In this document: positions 1 to 7,444 of the stretch, piece after piece
Layout of the letters: each line of letters starts with the position of its first letter
Numbering within the stretch: position 1 is the stretch's first letter
Assembly: GCA_905209435.1 (NCBI GenBank)
Contig: CAJLTE010000040.1
Span: 1 to 25,213 of the forward strand
Source of the DNA: an uncultured Blautia sp.
GTDB lineage: Bacteria > Bacillota_A > Clostridia > Lachnospirales > Lachnospiraceae
DNA: 25,213 nucleotides
Reading direction: 5' to 3'
Made by a program: the position numbers and the translations under genes
Notes under the pieces: generated by a model
Databases searched by the model: none
The model's input: the letters and a program-made list of their open reading frames with translations, nothing else
Told to the model about the DNA's origin: nothing

Positions 1-5
1 TCCAT
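1..5 (-). CDS. 5' end of a gene leaving the window on the left; possibly the SCIFF peptide gene
   Basis: Only the start codon and two further bases are visible. On the minus strand an AAGGAGG ribosome site lies about 8 nt before an ATG followed by GA, so a gene begins here and runs off the left edge. In Lachnospiraceae the TIGR04086 membrane protein gene is commonly followed by the gene for the six-cysteine peptide SCIFF and its radical SAM maturase. A first residue pair of Met-Glu or Met-Asp would suit SCIFF. The identity is inference from the neighbour alone; that a translated gene starts here is well supported by the ribosome site. Confidence 0.35.
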
Positions 6-78
6 AACTCTATCCTCCTTATGTAATTATATTCTTGGCATAGTATATCATATATTTTTTGTTTTTAAAAGCTTTTTT

Positions 79-429
79 TTATGACAACATTCCCCCAAGA
101 GTTCCTCCGCCCGCGCACATAAAAAATGTAGTCACTGCATGCGCTATACTCATATCCCAGCGTCCTTTTACCGCAAAAGAAACTGCAAGCAGCAAAACAT
201 AGTAAGCAAGGCCTGTTGCCACGCCCCAGAGATATTTATCCCTGCGCATAATTCTTCCGGCCATAAAGCCACCCATAAAGCAGGCAATCACATATACTGC
301 AATAATACCCACATCCACCGCAGTTTCTCCAAGGTCAAATGTAAATAGCAAAAACGCAAGCAATAATAGCGCAACTCCGGTCAATGCGTATGAAAATAAT
401 AAAGATTTTAGAACCGCTCTGACTTTCAT
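79..429 (-). CDS. TIGR04086 family small membrane protein
   Basis: A 116-residue, very hydrophobic protein with four predicted membrane segments (about residues 8-30, 37-58, 66-86 and 95-115) separated by short charged turns such as GRIMRRDK. The length, four-helix layout and glycine-rich second helix (CFMGGFMAGR) fit the TIGR04086 (YrzE-like) family, which has no established biochemical function. A strong AGGAGGG ribosome site stands about 7 nt before the ATG. The next gene on the same strand begins at position 5 with its own ribosome site, so the two are probably co-transcribed. In this bacterial group the family usually sits beside the SCIFF peptide locus, which is the basis for the call at the left edge. 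No terminator was found between this gene and the surface-protein gene upstream of it. Confidence 0.8.
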   Translation of the reverse strand: MKVRAVLKSLLFSYALTGVALLLLAFLLFTFDLGETAVDVGIIAVYVIACFMGGFMAGRIMRRDKYLWGVATGLAYYVLLLAVSFAVKGRWDMSIAHAVTTFFMCAGGGTLGGMLS

Positions 430-552
430 ATACTTCCCTCCTGTTAAACTATATGGAAGAAAAATATATGTTATTCACAGTTTTACATTATTTTCTGTTT
501 AGTATCATTATGTACATATAACCATTTATTGCTTGTACTGCTCCGAAATCTC

Positions 553-2052
553 TTATTTCTTTTTCTTCTTAATAAATACTACCGCACCAATGATCACTGC
601 TGCAGCCACAACAAGAACTACAAACGGAAGAATAGTTGTTGTATCTCCTGTATTTACTGCACTGTTATTCTTTGCTGTCTCATTTTCAGCCGAACTGTCT
701 GTCTGTGCGGAAGATGAGGAACCATTGCTGTTATTATCTGAATTATCATTCACAGATACCGTGTTACCGTTTCCGGAATCTGAAGTCTCTCCCTGTGTGG
801 AAGCAACTGTTGGAGTAGGCGTTACTGCATCTGTGTCATCAGAGCCATCTACTCCGTCAGGACCTACGAGCTGTTTACTTCCAGCAATTCCAAACGGGCT
901 GAATGAGTGAGTACTGAACACCATAACATCATTATCCACACTCGGAATTATAGTTTCTGTTGCGCCATTATCCAGTAAATGCTCTATTGTATACTGATAT
1001 CCTGCTTTTACAGGAACTGTTACACTGATATATTCTCCGCTTGGAATCTCATACTCTGTATTGTTCTGCAGATCCCAGAGTTCAAACTCATAAGACTGAA
1101 AAATCATCGCATCGGATTCATTGGTAAACTGATAACTGTCTCCGCTGGATACTCTGAACTGTACATACCAAGGAAGGTTGATTCCGCTTACTGTAATACC
1201 GTCGCAAGTATGATTGATCTCAGCACGTTCTTCTTTCTCGTCATCTGTCAGACTGTCATCTGCATCTGTAGGACGTTTATCACTCTGATCCGGAATCACA
1301 GGATTATCAAAGATATTGTCTGAATTATTGTTATCGTCAGCTGTATCTGTACTCTGATCAGCGTCATCTGTCGGCTCTAATTCACCGACTGTATCCGCTG
1401 TATCTGATTTTTTATCCCCGGCATCTGCGTCTTTATCCTCAGAATCAGCTTTCATATTGCCTTTATCACTGTTTTTGTCATCAGCTTTCTCATCTTTGGT
1501 ATCATCACCATCTGTGACATCTTTACTGTCTTCATTTTCATCTTTACTAACAGCTTCATCTTTACTGTTTTTGTCATCTTCGGCCGGAGCCTCTGTAGCA
1601 TCCGGAGTTTCTTCAGGAATCTCTGTAATAGGATCTGTTTCGTCTGTACTGCTGTCATCAATATTATTTACAATCACATTAATATATCCAACTACAACAC
1701 CCTCTTCCGGATCCCAGCCGTCCACATGGCTTAAGTCCTGTCCTTTTCCAGGTGTCAGGATCACTTCACAGGACTGTACTCTCTGAGTCGGTACATAACT
1801 TCCGTCCGCCCACTCAAGAGTTCCATATTCTGAAGCAGGAAGACTAATCTCTGCAAGCTCTGCAGGCTGATCAATAGTAATATTATCAGGTAATACTGAT
1901 CTCGATTCTTCCTGTGTCTGTGCTGCCCGAACCGGCTGTGTCACGACCTGTACATTTCCTCCAACCATAGTTGCTGTCAAAGCCGCTGCTGCAAGAATTC
2001 CCACTTTCTTTCCTGTTAATTTTCCATTTATATTTTTTCTATTATCAGACAT
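553..2052 (-). CDS. Large acidic sortase-anchored cell-surface protein
   Basis: A 499-residue secreted protein. Residues 1 to about 44 form a long signal peptide: a basic start with NGKLTGKK, a hydrophobic stretch rich in Ala and Val, and a likely cleavage site after VRA. A small beta-rich domain follows (about 50-130). Then comes a low-complexity linker of Asp, Lys, Ser, Thr and Glu (about 130-275), then a second beta-rich domain (about 285-395) ending in the pattern FSTHSFSPFG. A Ser/Asn/Thr-rich spacer leads to the sorting signal AVNTGD near 465, a hydrophobic helix and five terminal lysines. The NTGD motif replaces LPXTG, as is common for Lachnospiraceae sortase substrates, so attachment to peptidoglycan is expected. 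The linker would hold the outer domain away from the wall. The ligand or role is unknown. The start is supported by GAGGTG 4 nt before the ATG. Confidence 0.85.
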   Translation of the reverse strand: MSDNRKNINGKLTGKKVGILAAAALTATMVGGNVQVVTQPVRAAQTQEESRSVLPDNITIDQPAELAEISLPASEYGTLEWADGSYVPTQRVQSCEVILTPGKGQDLSHVDGWDPEEGVVVGYINVIVNNIDDSSTDETDPITEIPEETPDATEAPAEDDKNSKDEAVSKDENEDSKDVTDGDDTKDEKADDKNSDKGNMKADSEDKDADAGDKKSDTADTVGELEPTDDADQSTDTADDNNNSDNIFDNPVIPDQSDKRPTDADDSLTDDEKEERAEINHTCDGITVSGINLPWYVQFRVSSGDSYQFTNESDAMIFQSYEFELWDLQNNTEYEIPSGEYISVTVPVKAGYQYTIEHLLDNGATETIIPSVDNDVMVFSTHSFSPFGIAGSKQLVGPDGVDGSDDTDAVTPTPTVASTQGETSDSGNGNTVSVNDNSDNNSNGSSSSAQTDSSAENETAKNNSAVNTGDTTTILPFVVLVVAAAVIIGAVVFIKKKKK

Positions 2053-2176
2053 TTCGCACCTCTATTTTACATTTATCTTTTATGTTGTATTATTTTCTGC
2101 AATTAGATCATTCTAATTTATATTTTCACTCGCGAATCTCCATTCGCCTTTATATTTTCTGTTTTATTATGTGACA

Positions 2177-2206
2177 CGATAGTATCGCATATCTCTATAT
2201 TATCAA
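2177..2206 (-). promoter_or_regulatory. Putative promoter of the surface-protein gene with an overlapping palindrome
   Basis: On the minus strand TTGATA (2206-2201) and TACTAT (2184-2179) are 16 bp apart, an acceptable sigma-A match with a weak -10 box. The perfect palindrome CGATA-C-TATCG (2187-2177) covers the -10 box and could be a repressor site. It would give a leader of about 120 nt containing the two hairpins at 2101-2147. This is inference from pattern only. Confidence 0.4.
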
Positions 2207-2391
2207 ACTTTTATCTTTTTGTAAATATTTTGTAATAGTTTTTTTGTTATTTAGCCGAATGAATTATAACACAAATTTTACTTTTTCGACACCCCTCATT
2301 TACATTTTTTACAAATTCTGTGTCAAACAGAGATTCACAGATGACTTTCCCGTTTCCAGTCCTGTCAGGAAATCTGAATGTCTGCTTTTTC

Positions 2392-2420
2392 TTGATTTTT
2401 TGCAGGAAATCATGTATATT
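2392..2420 (+). promoter_or_regulatory. Putative sigma-A promoter of the CNNM/CorC gene
   Basis: TTGATT (2392-2397) and TATATT (2415-2420) are separated by 17 bp, the optimal spacing, about 100 bp before the start codon. The match is good (TTGACA/TATAAT consensus, two mismatches in the -35 box and one in the -10 box), but the region is AT-rich, so chance matches are likely. Confidence 0.5.
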
Positions 2421-2518
2421 TTCCTTAAACATTTTTGAAAGAATCCATCAATAAGAATTCAGGGAAATACGAAAACTTCCACTGCATATTATTAATAACT
2501 AAAAAGGAGTGAAACATT

Positions 2519-3796
2519 TTGGACTCAGGTATTGTTTTTCAGGCAGCAGCAATAGTGATACTGATCGCTCTTTCATCATTTTTTTCTTCTGCCGAAACCG
2601 CTATGACAACTGTAAACAAAATCCGAATACAATCGCTTTCCGAACAGGGAGATAAACGCGCTGTGATTCTGGAAAAAGTAATTTCAGACGCACCGAAGAT
2701 GCTCAGTGCTGTTTTAATAGGAAACAACATTGTAAATATGTCTGTTTCTTCCCTTATGACCACACTCACTATCAAAGTTCTGGGCAATGCCTATGTTGGA
2801 ATCGCAACCGGTATCCTGACTCTGCTGATCCTGATCTTCGGTGAGATCACACCCAAGAACATGGCAACAATCCATGCCGAAAAGCTTGCCCTTGCCTATG
2901 CCAGAGTAATTTACGGACTTATGGTTATCCTTACTCCCGTAGTATTTATTGTAAATAAAATCACTGCAGGTGTACTTATTCTTTTTCGCGTTGATCCAAA
3001 CGCAAAAGCAAATGCCATGACTGAACATGAGCTGAGGACTCTTGTTAATGTGGGTGAAAAAGACGGCGTCATTGAGAATGAAGAAAAACAGATGATCTAC
3101 AATGTATTTGATTTCGGTGATTCCACAGCAAAAGATGTCATGATTCCAAGAATAGACATGACCTTTGTAGATATTAATTCTACTTACGAAGAACTCATGA
3201 ATATTTTCAGCGAAGATATGCATACACGTTTTCCGGTCTATGAGGACAACACTGATAATGTAATCGGTATTATCAATATGAAAGATCTCCTCATCTATCC
3301 GAAAGATAAACCATTCTCGATCCGCAATATTCTTCGTGATCCATATTTCACTTATGAATATAAGGCCACTGCGGATCTGATGATCGAAATGCGTAAGGCC
3401 TCCGTCAATCTGGCAATTGTTCTTGATGAATACGGTGCCACTGCCGGACTGGTCACACTAGAGGACCTGCTTGAAGAAATTGTAGGTGAAATCCGTGACG
3501 AATACGATGAAGATGAAGTCGAAGATATTAAAGAAATCCAGCCAGGAAGAGAATATGCAGTTCAGGGTTCTGCCAAACTTGATGATATCAACGACGAACT
3601 TCATATCCATCTGGAATCCGAAGATTATGACTCCATAGGCGGATACATCATTGAACAGCTCGACTGTCTGCCAAAAGAAGGTCAGTCAGTTACACTGGAA
3701 AACGGCATCCGCCTTGTTGTTGACTGTCTGGACAAAAACAGAATTGAAGTTGTCCATATCTGGCTTCCCGAAAAAGAGCCGGAACCAAAAGAATAG
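2519..3796 (+). CDS. CNNM/CorC (HlyC) family transporter-like protein with CBS pair
   Basis: A 425-residue inner-membrane protein. The N-terminal CNNM (DUF21) domain occupies about residues 1-190 with three or four hydrophobic helices and the conserved segments SAETAM and FGEITPK. A CBS pair follows (about 205-330), recognisable from VMIPRIDM, TRFPVYEDN and EYGATAGLVTLEDLLEEIVGEI. The last 85 residues are the CorC/HlyC domain (about 340-418). The family is linked to Mg2+/Co2+ or Na+ dependent metal efflux, with the CBS pair sensing adenine nucleotides. The old name hemolysin is misleading. The start is an unusual TTG: AAGGAG lies at 2504-2509, 9 nt before it, and no upstream in-frame ATG has a ribosome site. 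Length is typical for the family. It is probably transcribed alone and converges with the YdcF gene. Confidence 0.92.
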   Translation: MDSGIVFQAAAIVILIALSSFFSSAETAMTTVNKIRIQSLSEQGDKRAVILEKVISDAPKMLSAVLIGNNIVNMSVSSLMTTLTIKVLGNAYVGIATGILTLLILIFGEITPKNMATIHAEKLALAYARVIYGLMVILTPVVFIVNKITAGVLILFRVDPNAKANAMTEHELRTLVNVGEKDGVIENEEKQMIYNVFDFGDSTAKDVMIPRIDMTFVDINSTYEELMNIFSEDMHTRFPVYEDNTDNVIGIINMKDLLIYPKDKPFSIRNILRDPYFTYEYKATADLMIEMRKASVNLAIVLDEYGATAGLVTLEDLLEEIVGEIRDEYDEDEVEDIKEIQPGREYAVQGSAKLDDINDELHIHLESEDYDSIGGYIIEQLDCLPKEGQSVTLENGIRLVVDCLDKNRIEVVHIWLPEKEPEPKE

Positions 3797-3805
3797 AAAC
3801 CAAAA

Positions 3806-4405
3806 TTACCTCTCCAGCATCAGTGAAAATTGTTTCACGATTCTGGAGAGTTCTCCTGTAACGGCATTAATCCCTTCTTCATTCTCTCTCCAGTTCTCTC
3901 TGGTAATCCCATCTGCATTCACCGGTACTACATAAAATTCCGTTTCCGGATACAGAAGCTGATAATACATGAGGCATCTTCTGGCATGATAAGACTTGCA
4001 GCACAGGATTGCTTTTTTGATCTCTAAGCCTGCATGATCTGTCACCTGTCTGGAATAAATTGCATTTTCGTAAGTAAAGGTTGCATGATCCTCCCGCAGG
4101 ATTTTTCCCTCCGGCACTTCATTTTTCACAAGTACATCCCTGAGAAATTCCCACTCTGTTTTATATTCCTTATTATAAATGTCCGCTTTCTCCAAAACAC
4201 CCGAAAACTTTCCACTTACTACACTGTATCTCCCGCTTGGCAGGATCCAGTCAGCCATTCCTGCTTTATAAAGTGTTGCCGCCTGCTCAGCCATCTGCGG
4301 ATAACCATTTCCGGGTACAAATATAATATCTGATTTCTCCGGCATATTTTCTGCAAAGATAAATTCCTCCGCGTTCTCTAAAAACGTCATATATGCATCG
4401 TTCAT
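3806..4405 (-). CDS. YdcF/ElyC (DUF218) family protein
   Basis: A 199-residue protein with the DUF218 fold signature. It has an N-terminal DIIFVPGNGYPQMAE segment (strand, then glycine-rich turn), WILPSGRYS near residue 65, a conserved acidic/TYENA block (EDHATFTYENA), and CCKSYHARRCLMYYQ in the second half. The family includes E. coli YdcF, SanA and ElyC. It has a Rossmann-like fold, and some members bind SAM or take part in envelope polysaccharide metabolism. No signal peptide or membrane helix is visible, so it is probably cytoplasmic. It lies 49 nt after the SPOR amidase on the same strand and may share its transcript. The ribosome site (TTGGAG, about 11 nt before the ATG) is moderate. 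The substrate cannot be predicted. Confidence 0.85.
   Translation of the reverse strand: MNDAYMTFLENAEEFIFAENMPEKSDIIFVPGNGYPQMAEQAATLYKAGMADWILPSGRYSVVSGKFSGVLEKADIYNKEYKTEWEFLRDVLVKNEVPEGKILREDHATFTYENAIYSRQVTDHAGLEIKKAILCCKSYHARRCLMYYQLLYPETEFYVVPVNADGITRENWRENEEGINAVTGELSRIVKQFSLMLER
3810..3850. terminator. Strong hairpin between convergent genes, possibly a shared terminator
   Basis: CTCTCCAG (3810-3817) pairs with CTGGAGAG (3843-3850), and inside it GTGAAA (3823-3828) pairs with TTTCAC (3833-3838) around a 4-nt loop. It starts 13 nt after the stop of the plus-strand CorC gene and overlaps the last codons of the minus-strand YdcF gene. Only a short T-rich stretch follows on either strand, so termination is plausible but not clear-cut. 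Confidence 0.45.
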
Positions 4406-4454
4406 TATTCGTTAACTCCAATCTTTTGTTTCCTGAATTATAACATATCTCTGC

Positions 4455-5219
4455 TTATTTCGTTACAATAATCGTGCTATATCCATCATCCCTCAGCCTC
4501 TGTTCCATATTCACTGCATTTCCAATCTGCTGGTAAGCCCCTGTCTGAACCTTATAAAATCCATCCTCATGTAAAATAAAAGAAGGATATCCTTTCTCCA
4601 GCAGCTCATACAGCATACGGTCTGCATTCTCTCTCTTCCTGAACACACCTGTCTGGACCCTGTAATAAAGCGGTTCTTCTACCGTCTCCTTATCTAAAGT
4701 TCCCAGAATCGCATCCGCGATTCCCTGTGCAATGTCGTCAAATTTCTCATCAAACAATTTATTGTCATCATCCGAATTAATAAATCCCGTTTCTATCAAA
4801 AGAGCGGGCATTCTGGTGCGTCTGAGTACCACAAGTCCCGGTCTTTCTTTCACCCCAAGCTCCCGGAAACCCACTTCTCCTAAAGCACCCAGGATATTCT
4901 CGGCCATCTGATATTTAATCCCACTTTTATCATACACAAGCACTTCAGCTCCATTATACTGATTATCTTTTGGACTGCTGTTTCGATGAAAAGAAATAAA
5001 ATAATCCACCCCTGCCTGATTCGCAAGCTGTGCTTTTTCAAATGGAGTCTGATAAATATCTGTCGTTCGGGTATAGGAAACATCAATTCCGTTGTTCTTC
5101 AGAATCTCCCCCACTGCAAGGGCGAGCCTAAGATTATCATCTTTTTCCTGTCTTCCTTTATATACAGCACCCGGATCCTGACCTCCGTGACCTGCATCCA
5201 GCATGATCGAATATGCCAT
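4455..5219 (-). CDS. N-acetylmuramoyl-L-alanine amidase with SPOR repeats (CwlC-like)
   Basis: A 254-residue protein. Residues 1-175 are an Amidase_3 catalytic domain with the zinc-ligand and catalytic motifs in order: LDAGHGGQDPGA (His), a conserved Glu in the KDDNLRLALAV region, FISFHRNSS (His) and LLIETGFINSDDD (catalytic Glu). It cleaves the bond between N-acetylmuramic acid and L-alanine in peptidoglycan. Residues 183-254 hold two SPOR-type repeats (YRVQTGVFRKRENA and YKVQTGAYQQIGNA), which bind denuded glycan. There is no signal peptide; the protein starts directly at the catalytic fold. This matches Bacillus CwlC, a mother-cell lysis amidase of sporulation, so a role in spore release is a reasonable inference. 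It is divergent from the ABC importer operon, with a candidate promoter at 5254-5283. The ribosome site is weak. Confidence 0.92.
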   Translation of the reverse strand: MAYSIMLDAGHGGQDPGAVYKGRQEKDDNLRLALAVGEILKNNGIDVSYTRTTDIYQTPFEKAQLANQAGVDYFISFHRNSSPKDNQYNGAEVLVYDKSGIKYQMAENILGALGEVGFRELGVKERPGLVVLRRTRMPALLIETGFINSDDDNKLFDEKFDDIAQGIADAILGTLDKETVEEPLYYRVQTGVFRKRENADRMLYELLEKGYPSFILHEDGFYKVQTGAYQQIGNAVNMEQRLRDDGYSTIIVTK

Positions 5220-5253
5220 AGTGACACTCTGCCTTTATTCATTTCTTCTGTAT

Positions 5254-5283
5254 AATATATGTAAGGAAAATATTATTGTGCAA
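5254..5283 (-). promoter_or_regulatory. Candidate promoter of the amidase gene
   Basis: On the minus strand TTGCAC (5283-5278) and TATATT (5259-5254) are 18 bp apart, 35 bp before the ATG. The match to sigma-A is fair. A sporulation-specific sigma factor might be expected for a CwlC-like gene, and I cannot tell these apart by eye. Confidence 0.4.
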
Positions 5284-5288
5284 TCCGC

Positions 5289-5317
5289 TTGACTTTTAAG
5301 CATTAAAGCGTTATACT
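5289..5317 (+). promoter_or_regulatory. Sigma-A promoter of the ABC importer operon
   Basis: TTGACT (5289-5294) and TATACT (5312-5317) are exactly 17 bp apart, one mismatch each from consensus, 57 bp before the first ATG. It is among the best promoters in the window. Its -10 box lies inside a TTAAAG/CTTTAA palindrome. No T-box or other long leader structure fits in the short leader. Confidence 0.75.
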
Positions 5318-5340
5318 TTAAACCATTAAAGCCACTTTAA
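5303..5340. promoter_or_regulatory. Two tandem TTAAAG/CTTTAA palindromes, operator-like
   Basis: TTAAAG (5303-5308) is mirrored by CTTTAA (5316-5321) across 7 nt spanning the -10 box. A second copy, TTAAAG (5326-5331) and CTTTAA (5335-5340), has a 3-nt spacer just downstream. The left half sites share CATTAAAGC and are 23 bp apart, about two helical turns. This looks like a repressor operator covering the transcription start. The cognate regulator is not encoded nearby. Confidence 0.45.
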
Positions 5341-5373
5341 TAAGAAAATTATTTATCAGGAGGATATATAAAT

Positions 5374-6435
5374 ATGAAAAGAAAAGCATTAGCAATTACT
5401 CTTGCGGCAGTCATGGCCATGGGAACATGCGCAGTGACAGCAAGTGCTGCTGACGGAGATACATATACAATCGGTATCTGTCAGCTTGTACAGCACGAAG
5501 CTCTTGACGCAGCAACACAGGGCTTCAAAGATGAAGTTACCAAAGAACTGGGCGAAGACGCAGTTACATTTGATGAGCAGAACGCACAGGGTGATTCCAA
5601 CACCTGTTCAACAATCGTTAACAGCTTTGTTTCCAACAATGTTGACCTGATCCTTGCAAACGCAACTCCGGCTCTTCAGGCTGCAGCAGCCGGAACAAGC
5701 GACATCCCGATCCTTGGAACTTCTGTTACAGAATACGGTGTTGCACTTGGACTTGATGATTTCGACGGAACTGTAGGCGGAAATATTTCCGGAACAGCAG
5801 ACCTTGCACCACTTGACAAGCAGGCTGCAATGCTTAACGAACTCTTCCCGGATGCAAAGAATGTAGGACTTCTCTACTGCTCCGCAGAAGCTAACTCTCA
5901 GTATCAGGTAGATACAGTAAAAGACGCTCTGGAGAAACTTGGATACACATGTGAATATTACGCATTCTCCGATTCCAATGACCTGGCTTCTGTTGCAACA
6001 ACTGCTGCCGATGAAAGTGATGTTATTTATGTTCCTACTGATAATACTGTTGCATCAAACACATCTATTATCTATAACATCTGTATGCCAGCAAAAGTTC
6101 CGGTAATTGCAGGTGAAGAGGGAATCTGCAGCGGATGCGGTGTTGCAACACTTTCCATCAGCTACTATGATCTGGGTGTTACAACCGGTAAAATGGCTGT
6201 TAAGATTTTAAAAGACGGTGAAGATATCTCCACAATGCCAATTGAATACGCACCAAACTTCACAGAAGAATACAACAAAGATATCTGTGAAGAACTCGGC
6301 ATCACTGTTCCGGACGATTATGTAGCGATCGGAGAAGCTGCTGATGAAACAGAAGAGGCATCTGATGATGCAGACGCAGCAGACGAAGCTGCTGGTGAAA
6401 CTGCAGATGATGCAACTGAAGAAGCTGCTGAATAA
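5374..6435 (+). CDS. ABC importer substrate-binding protein (ABC_sub_bind, COG2984 type)
   Basis: A 353-residue exported protein and the first gene of a three-gene operon. The signal peptide covers residues 1 to about 25 (MKRKALAITLAAVMAMG, cleavage near ASAA). A cysteine at 19 is not in a convincing lipobox, so lipid anchoring is uncertain. The body has the type I periplasmic-binding fold of the ABC_sub_bind family: YTIGICQLVQHEALDAA, an N-lobe ending in ATPALQAAAAG, FPDAKNVGLLYCSAEANS at the hinge, and VPVIAGEEG. Family members include the streptococcal TrpX-like proteins proposed to bind aromatic amino acids; the ligand here is not established. An odd feature is the last 30 residues, an Asp/Glu/Ala-rich tail that is probably disordered. 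The ribosome site is a near-perfect AGGAGG. An excess of this product over the membrane parts is suggested by the hairpin after the gene. Confidence 0.92.
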   Translation: MKRKALAITLAAVMAMGTCAVTASAADGDTYTIGICQLVQHEALDAATQGFKDEVTKELGEDAVTFDEQNAQGDSNTCSTIVNSFVSNNVDLILANATPALQAAAAGTSDIPILGTSVTEYGVALGLDDFDGTVGGNISGTADLAPLDKQAAMLNELFPDAKNVGLLYCSAEANSQYQVDTVKDALEKLGYTCEYYAFSDSNDLASVATTAADESDVIYVPTDNTVASNTSIIYNICMPAKVPVIAGEEGICSGCGVATLSISYYDLGVTTGKMAVKILKDGEDISTMPIEYAPNFTEEYNKDICEELGITVPDDYVAIGEAADETEEASDDADAADEAAGETADDATEEAAE

Positions 6436-6465
6436 TTCTGAACAAAATTTAACTTATATGCGATC

Positions 6466-6498
6466 AGCGGGAAAGGCATTTATGCCTCTCTCGCTTTT
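6466..6498 (+). terminator. Intercistronic hairpin with short T-run (attenuating terminator)
   Basis: The segment AGCGGGA...AAGGCAT folds back on ATGCCT...CTCGCT and is followed by TTTT. It lies between the binding-protein and permease genes. Such hairpins usually stop part of the transcripts or protect the 3' end of the binding-protein message, giving more binding protein than transporter. The loop is tight and the stem imperfect. Confidence 0.5.
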
Positions 6499-6524
6499 CG
6501 CGTCTCAACAGGAGGAAATTACAA

Positions 6525-7442
6525 ATGCAAATTATGACATTAATAGCTGCGCTTCCCGGTGCAGTCGCACAGGGTCTGATCTGGGGAATCATGGCGATCG
6601 GAGTTTATCTTACATTCCGTATTCTGGATATCGCGGACCTTACCGTTGACGGTACTATGTGTACCGGCGGTGCAGTGTGTATTATGATGATGCTCTCCGG
6701 ACATAACGTCTGGGTCTCTATGCTGGCAGCCACTCTCGCCGGAATGCTTGCCGGTCTTGTAACAGGAATTTTTCACACATTTATGGGAATCCCTGCAATC
6801 CTTGCCGGAATCCTGACACAGTTATCCCTGTATTCCGTCAACTTAAAGATTATGGGAAAAGCCAACCAGGCGATCAATGTTGACAAATATAATCTGCTGG
6901 TTTCCCTGCGCCATATTAAGAATACATCACTTTCCAAGAACACAATCTTTATTGTAGCAGTTATGTGCATCGTTCTCATCGCTGTTCTCTACTGGTTCTT
7001 TGGAACAGAGCTTGGATGTTCTCTCCGTGCAACAGGATGTAACCCGAATATGTCCCGTGCACAGGGTATTAACACAAATATGAACAAAGTTCTCGGACTT
7101 ATGGTTTCCAACGGTCTGGTAGGACTTTCCAGTGCACTTCTTGCACAGTATCAGGGATTCGCAGATGTCAACATGGGACGTGGTTCCATCGTTATCGGTC
7201 TGGCTGCAGTCATTATCGGTGAAGCAATCTTCGGTCGTATTTTCCGCAACTTTGCGCTTCGCCTGACAGCTGTTATCCTTGGTTCTATTCTGTATTATCT
7301 GGTACTTCAGGTTGTTATCTGGATGGGTATTGACACAGACCTTCTGAAAATGCTGTCAGCCATCGTGGTTGCCCTCTTCCTCGCATTCCCATACTGGAAA
7401 GGCAAATACTTCAATAAACCAGTAAAAAGGGGAGGTAAATAA
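6525..7442 (+). CDS. ABC importer permease (COG4120 type)
   Basis: A 305-residue integral membrane protein with about eight or nine hydrophobic helices, beginning directly in the first one (AALPGAVAQGLIWGIMAIGVYLTF). The segments DLTVDGTMCTGGAV, ATGCNPNMSRAQGIN and GRGSIVIGLAAVIIGEAIFG are typical of the BPD_transp_2 superfamily; the last one borders the coupling helix that contacts the ATPase. It works with the binding protein upstream and the ATPase 2 nt downstream to import a small solute. An AGGAGG ribosome site stands 8 nt before the ATG. The length is typical. Family members are described as transporters of uncharacterised substrate, and I cannot say more from sequence. Confidence 0.9.
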   Translation: MQIMTLIAALPGAVAQGLIWGIMAIGVYLTFRILDIADLTVDGTMCTGGAVCIMMMLSGHNVWVSMLAATLAGMLAGLVTGIFHTFMGIPAILAGILTQLSLYSVNLKIMGKANQAINVDKYNLLVSLRHIKNTSLSKNTIFIVAVMCIVLIAVLYWFFGTELGCSLRATGCNPNMSRAQGINTNMNKVLGLMVSNGLVGLSSALLAQYQGFADVNMGRGSIVIGLAAVIIGEAIFGRIFRNFALRLTAVILGSILYYLVLQVVIWMGIDTDLLKMLSAIVVALFLAFPYWKGKYFNKPVKRGGK

Positions 7443-7444
7443 TC

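Larger units (their letters stand above)
2053..2518. other. AT-rich divergent intergenic region with several palindromes
   Basis: This 466-bp gap separates the divergent surface-protein and CNNM/CorC genes. It is strongly AT-rich. On the surface-protein side it holds two perfect inverted repeats: AATTAGA/TCTAATT at 2101-2118 and GCGAAT/ATTCGC at 2132-2147, each with a 4-nt loop. Both would lie in the 5' leader of the minus-strand transcript. A third palindrome (2177-2187) overlaps the probable -10 box of that gene. The other side holds the promoter of the plus-strand gene. Short reading frames near 2244-2438 lack ribosome sites and recognisable composition, and I do not call them as genes. 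Confidence 0.6.

Noticed and set aside
1441..1660. Repeated TCATCTTTA-like units, considered as a CRISPR or tandem repeat
   Set aside because: The spacing is irregular and follows codons for Asp and Lys in the surface protein; there are no spacers.
1452..1786. Overlapping frames on both strands within the acidic linker of the surface protein
   Set aside because: Low-complexity repeats of Asp, Lys and Ser codons keep other frames open; the products are Met/Lys- or Ser-only strings.
2244..2438. Open frames of about 60 codons in the divergent gap, on both strands
   Set aside because: No ribosome sites, overlap with a probable promoter, and products that look random.
2714..3223. A 169-codon open frame antisense to the CNNM/CorC gene
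   Set aside because: It lies wholly inside a clearly conserved gene, has no ribosome site and its product has no recognisable composition.
5220..5373. T-box or other amino-acid riboswitch before the importer operon
   Set aside because: The leader after the promoter is only about 50 nt and contains no specifier stem or T-box sequence.
5374..5450. Lipoprotein signal for the binding protein
   Set aside because: The only cysteine (GTC) is not preceded by a lipobox; an ordinary signal peptidase site at ASAA is closer to consensus.
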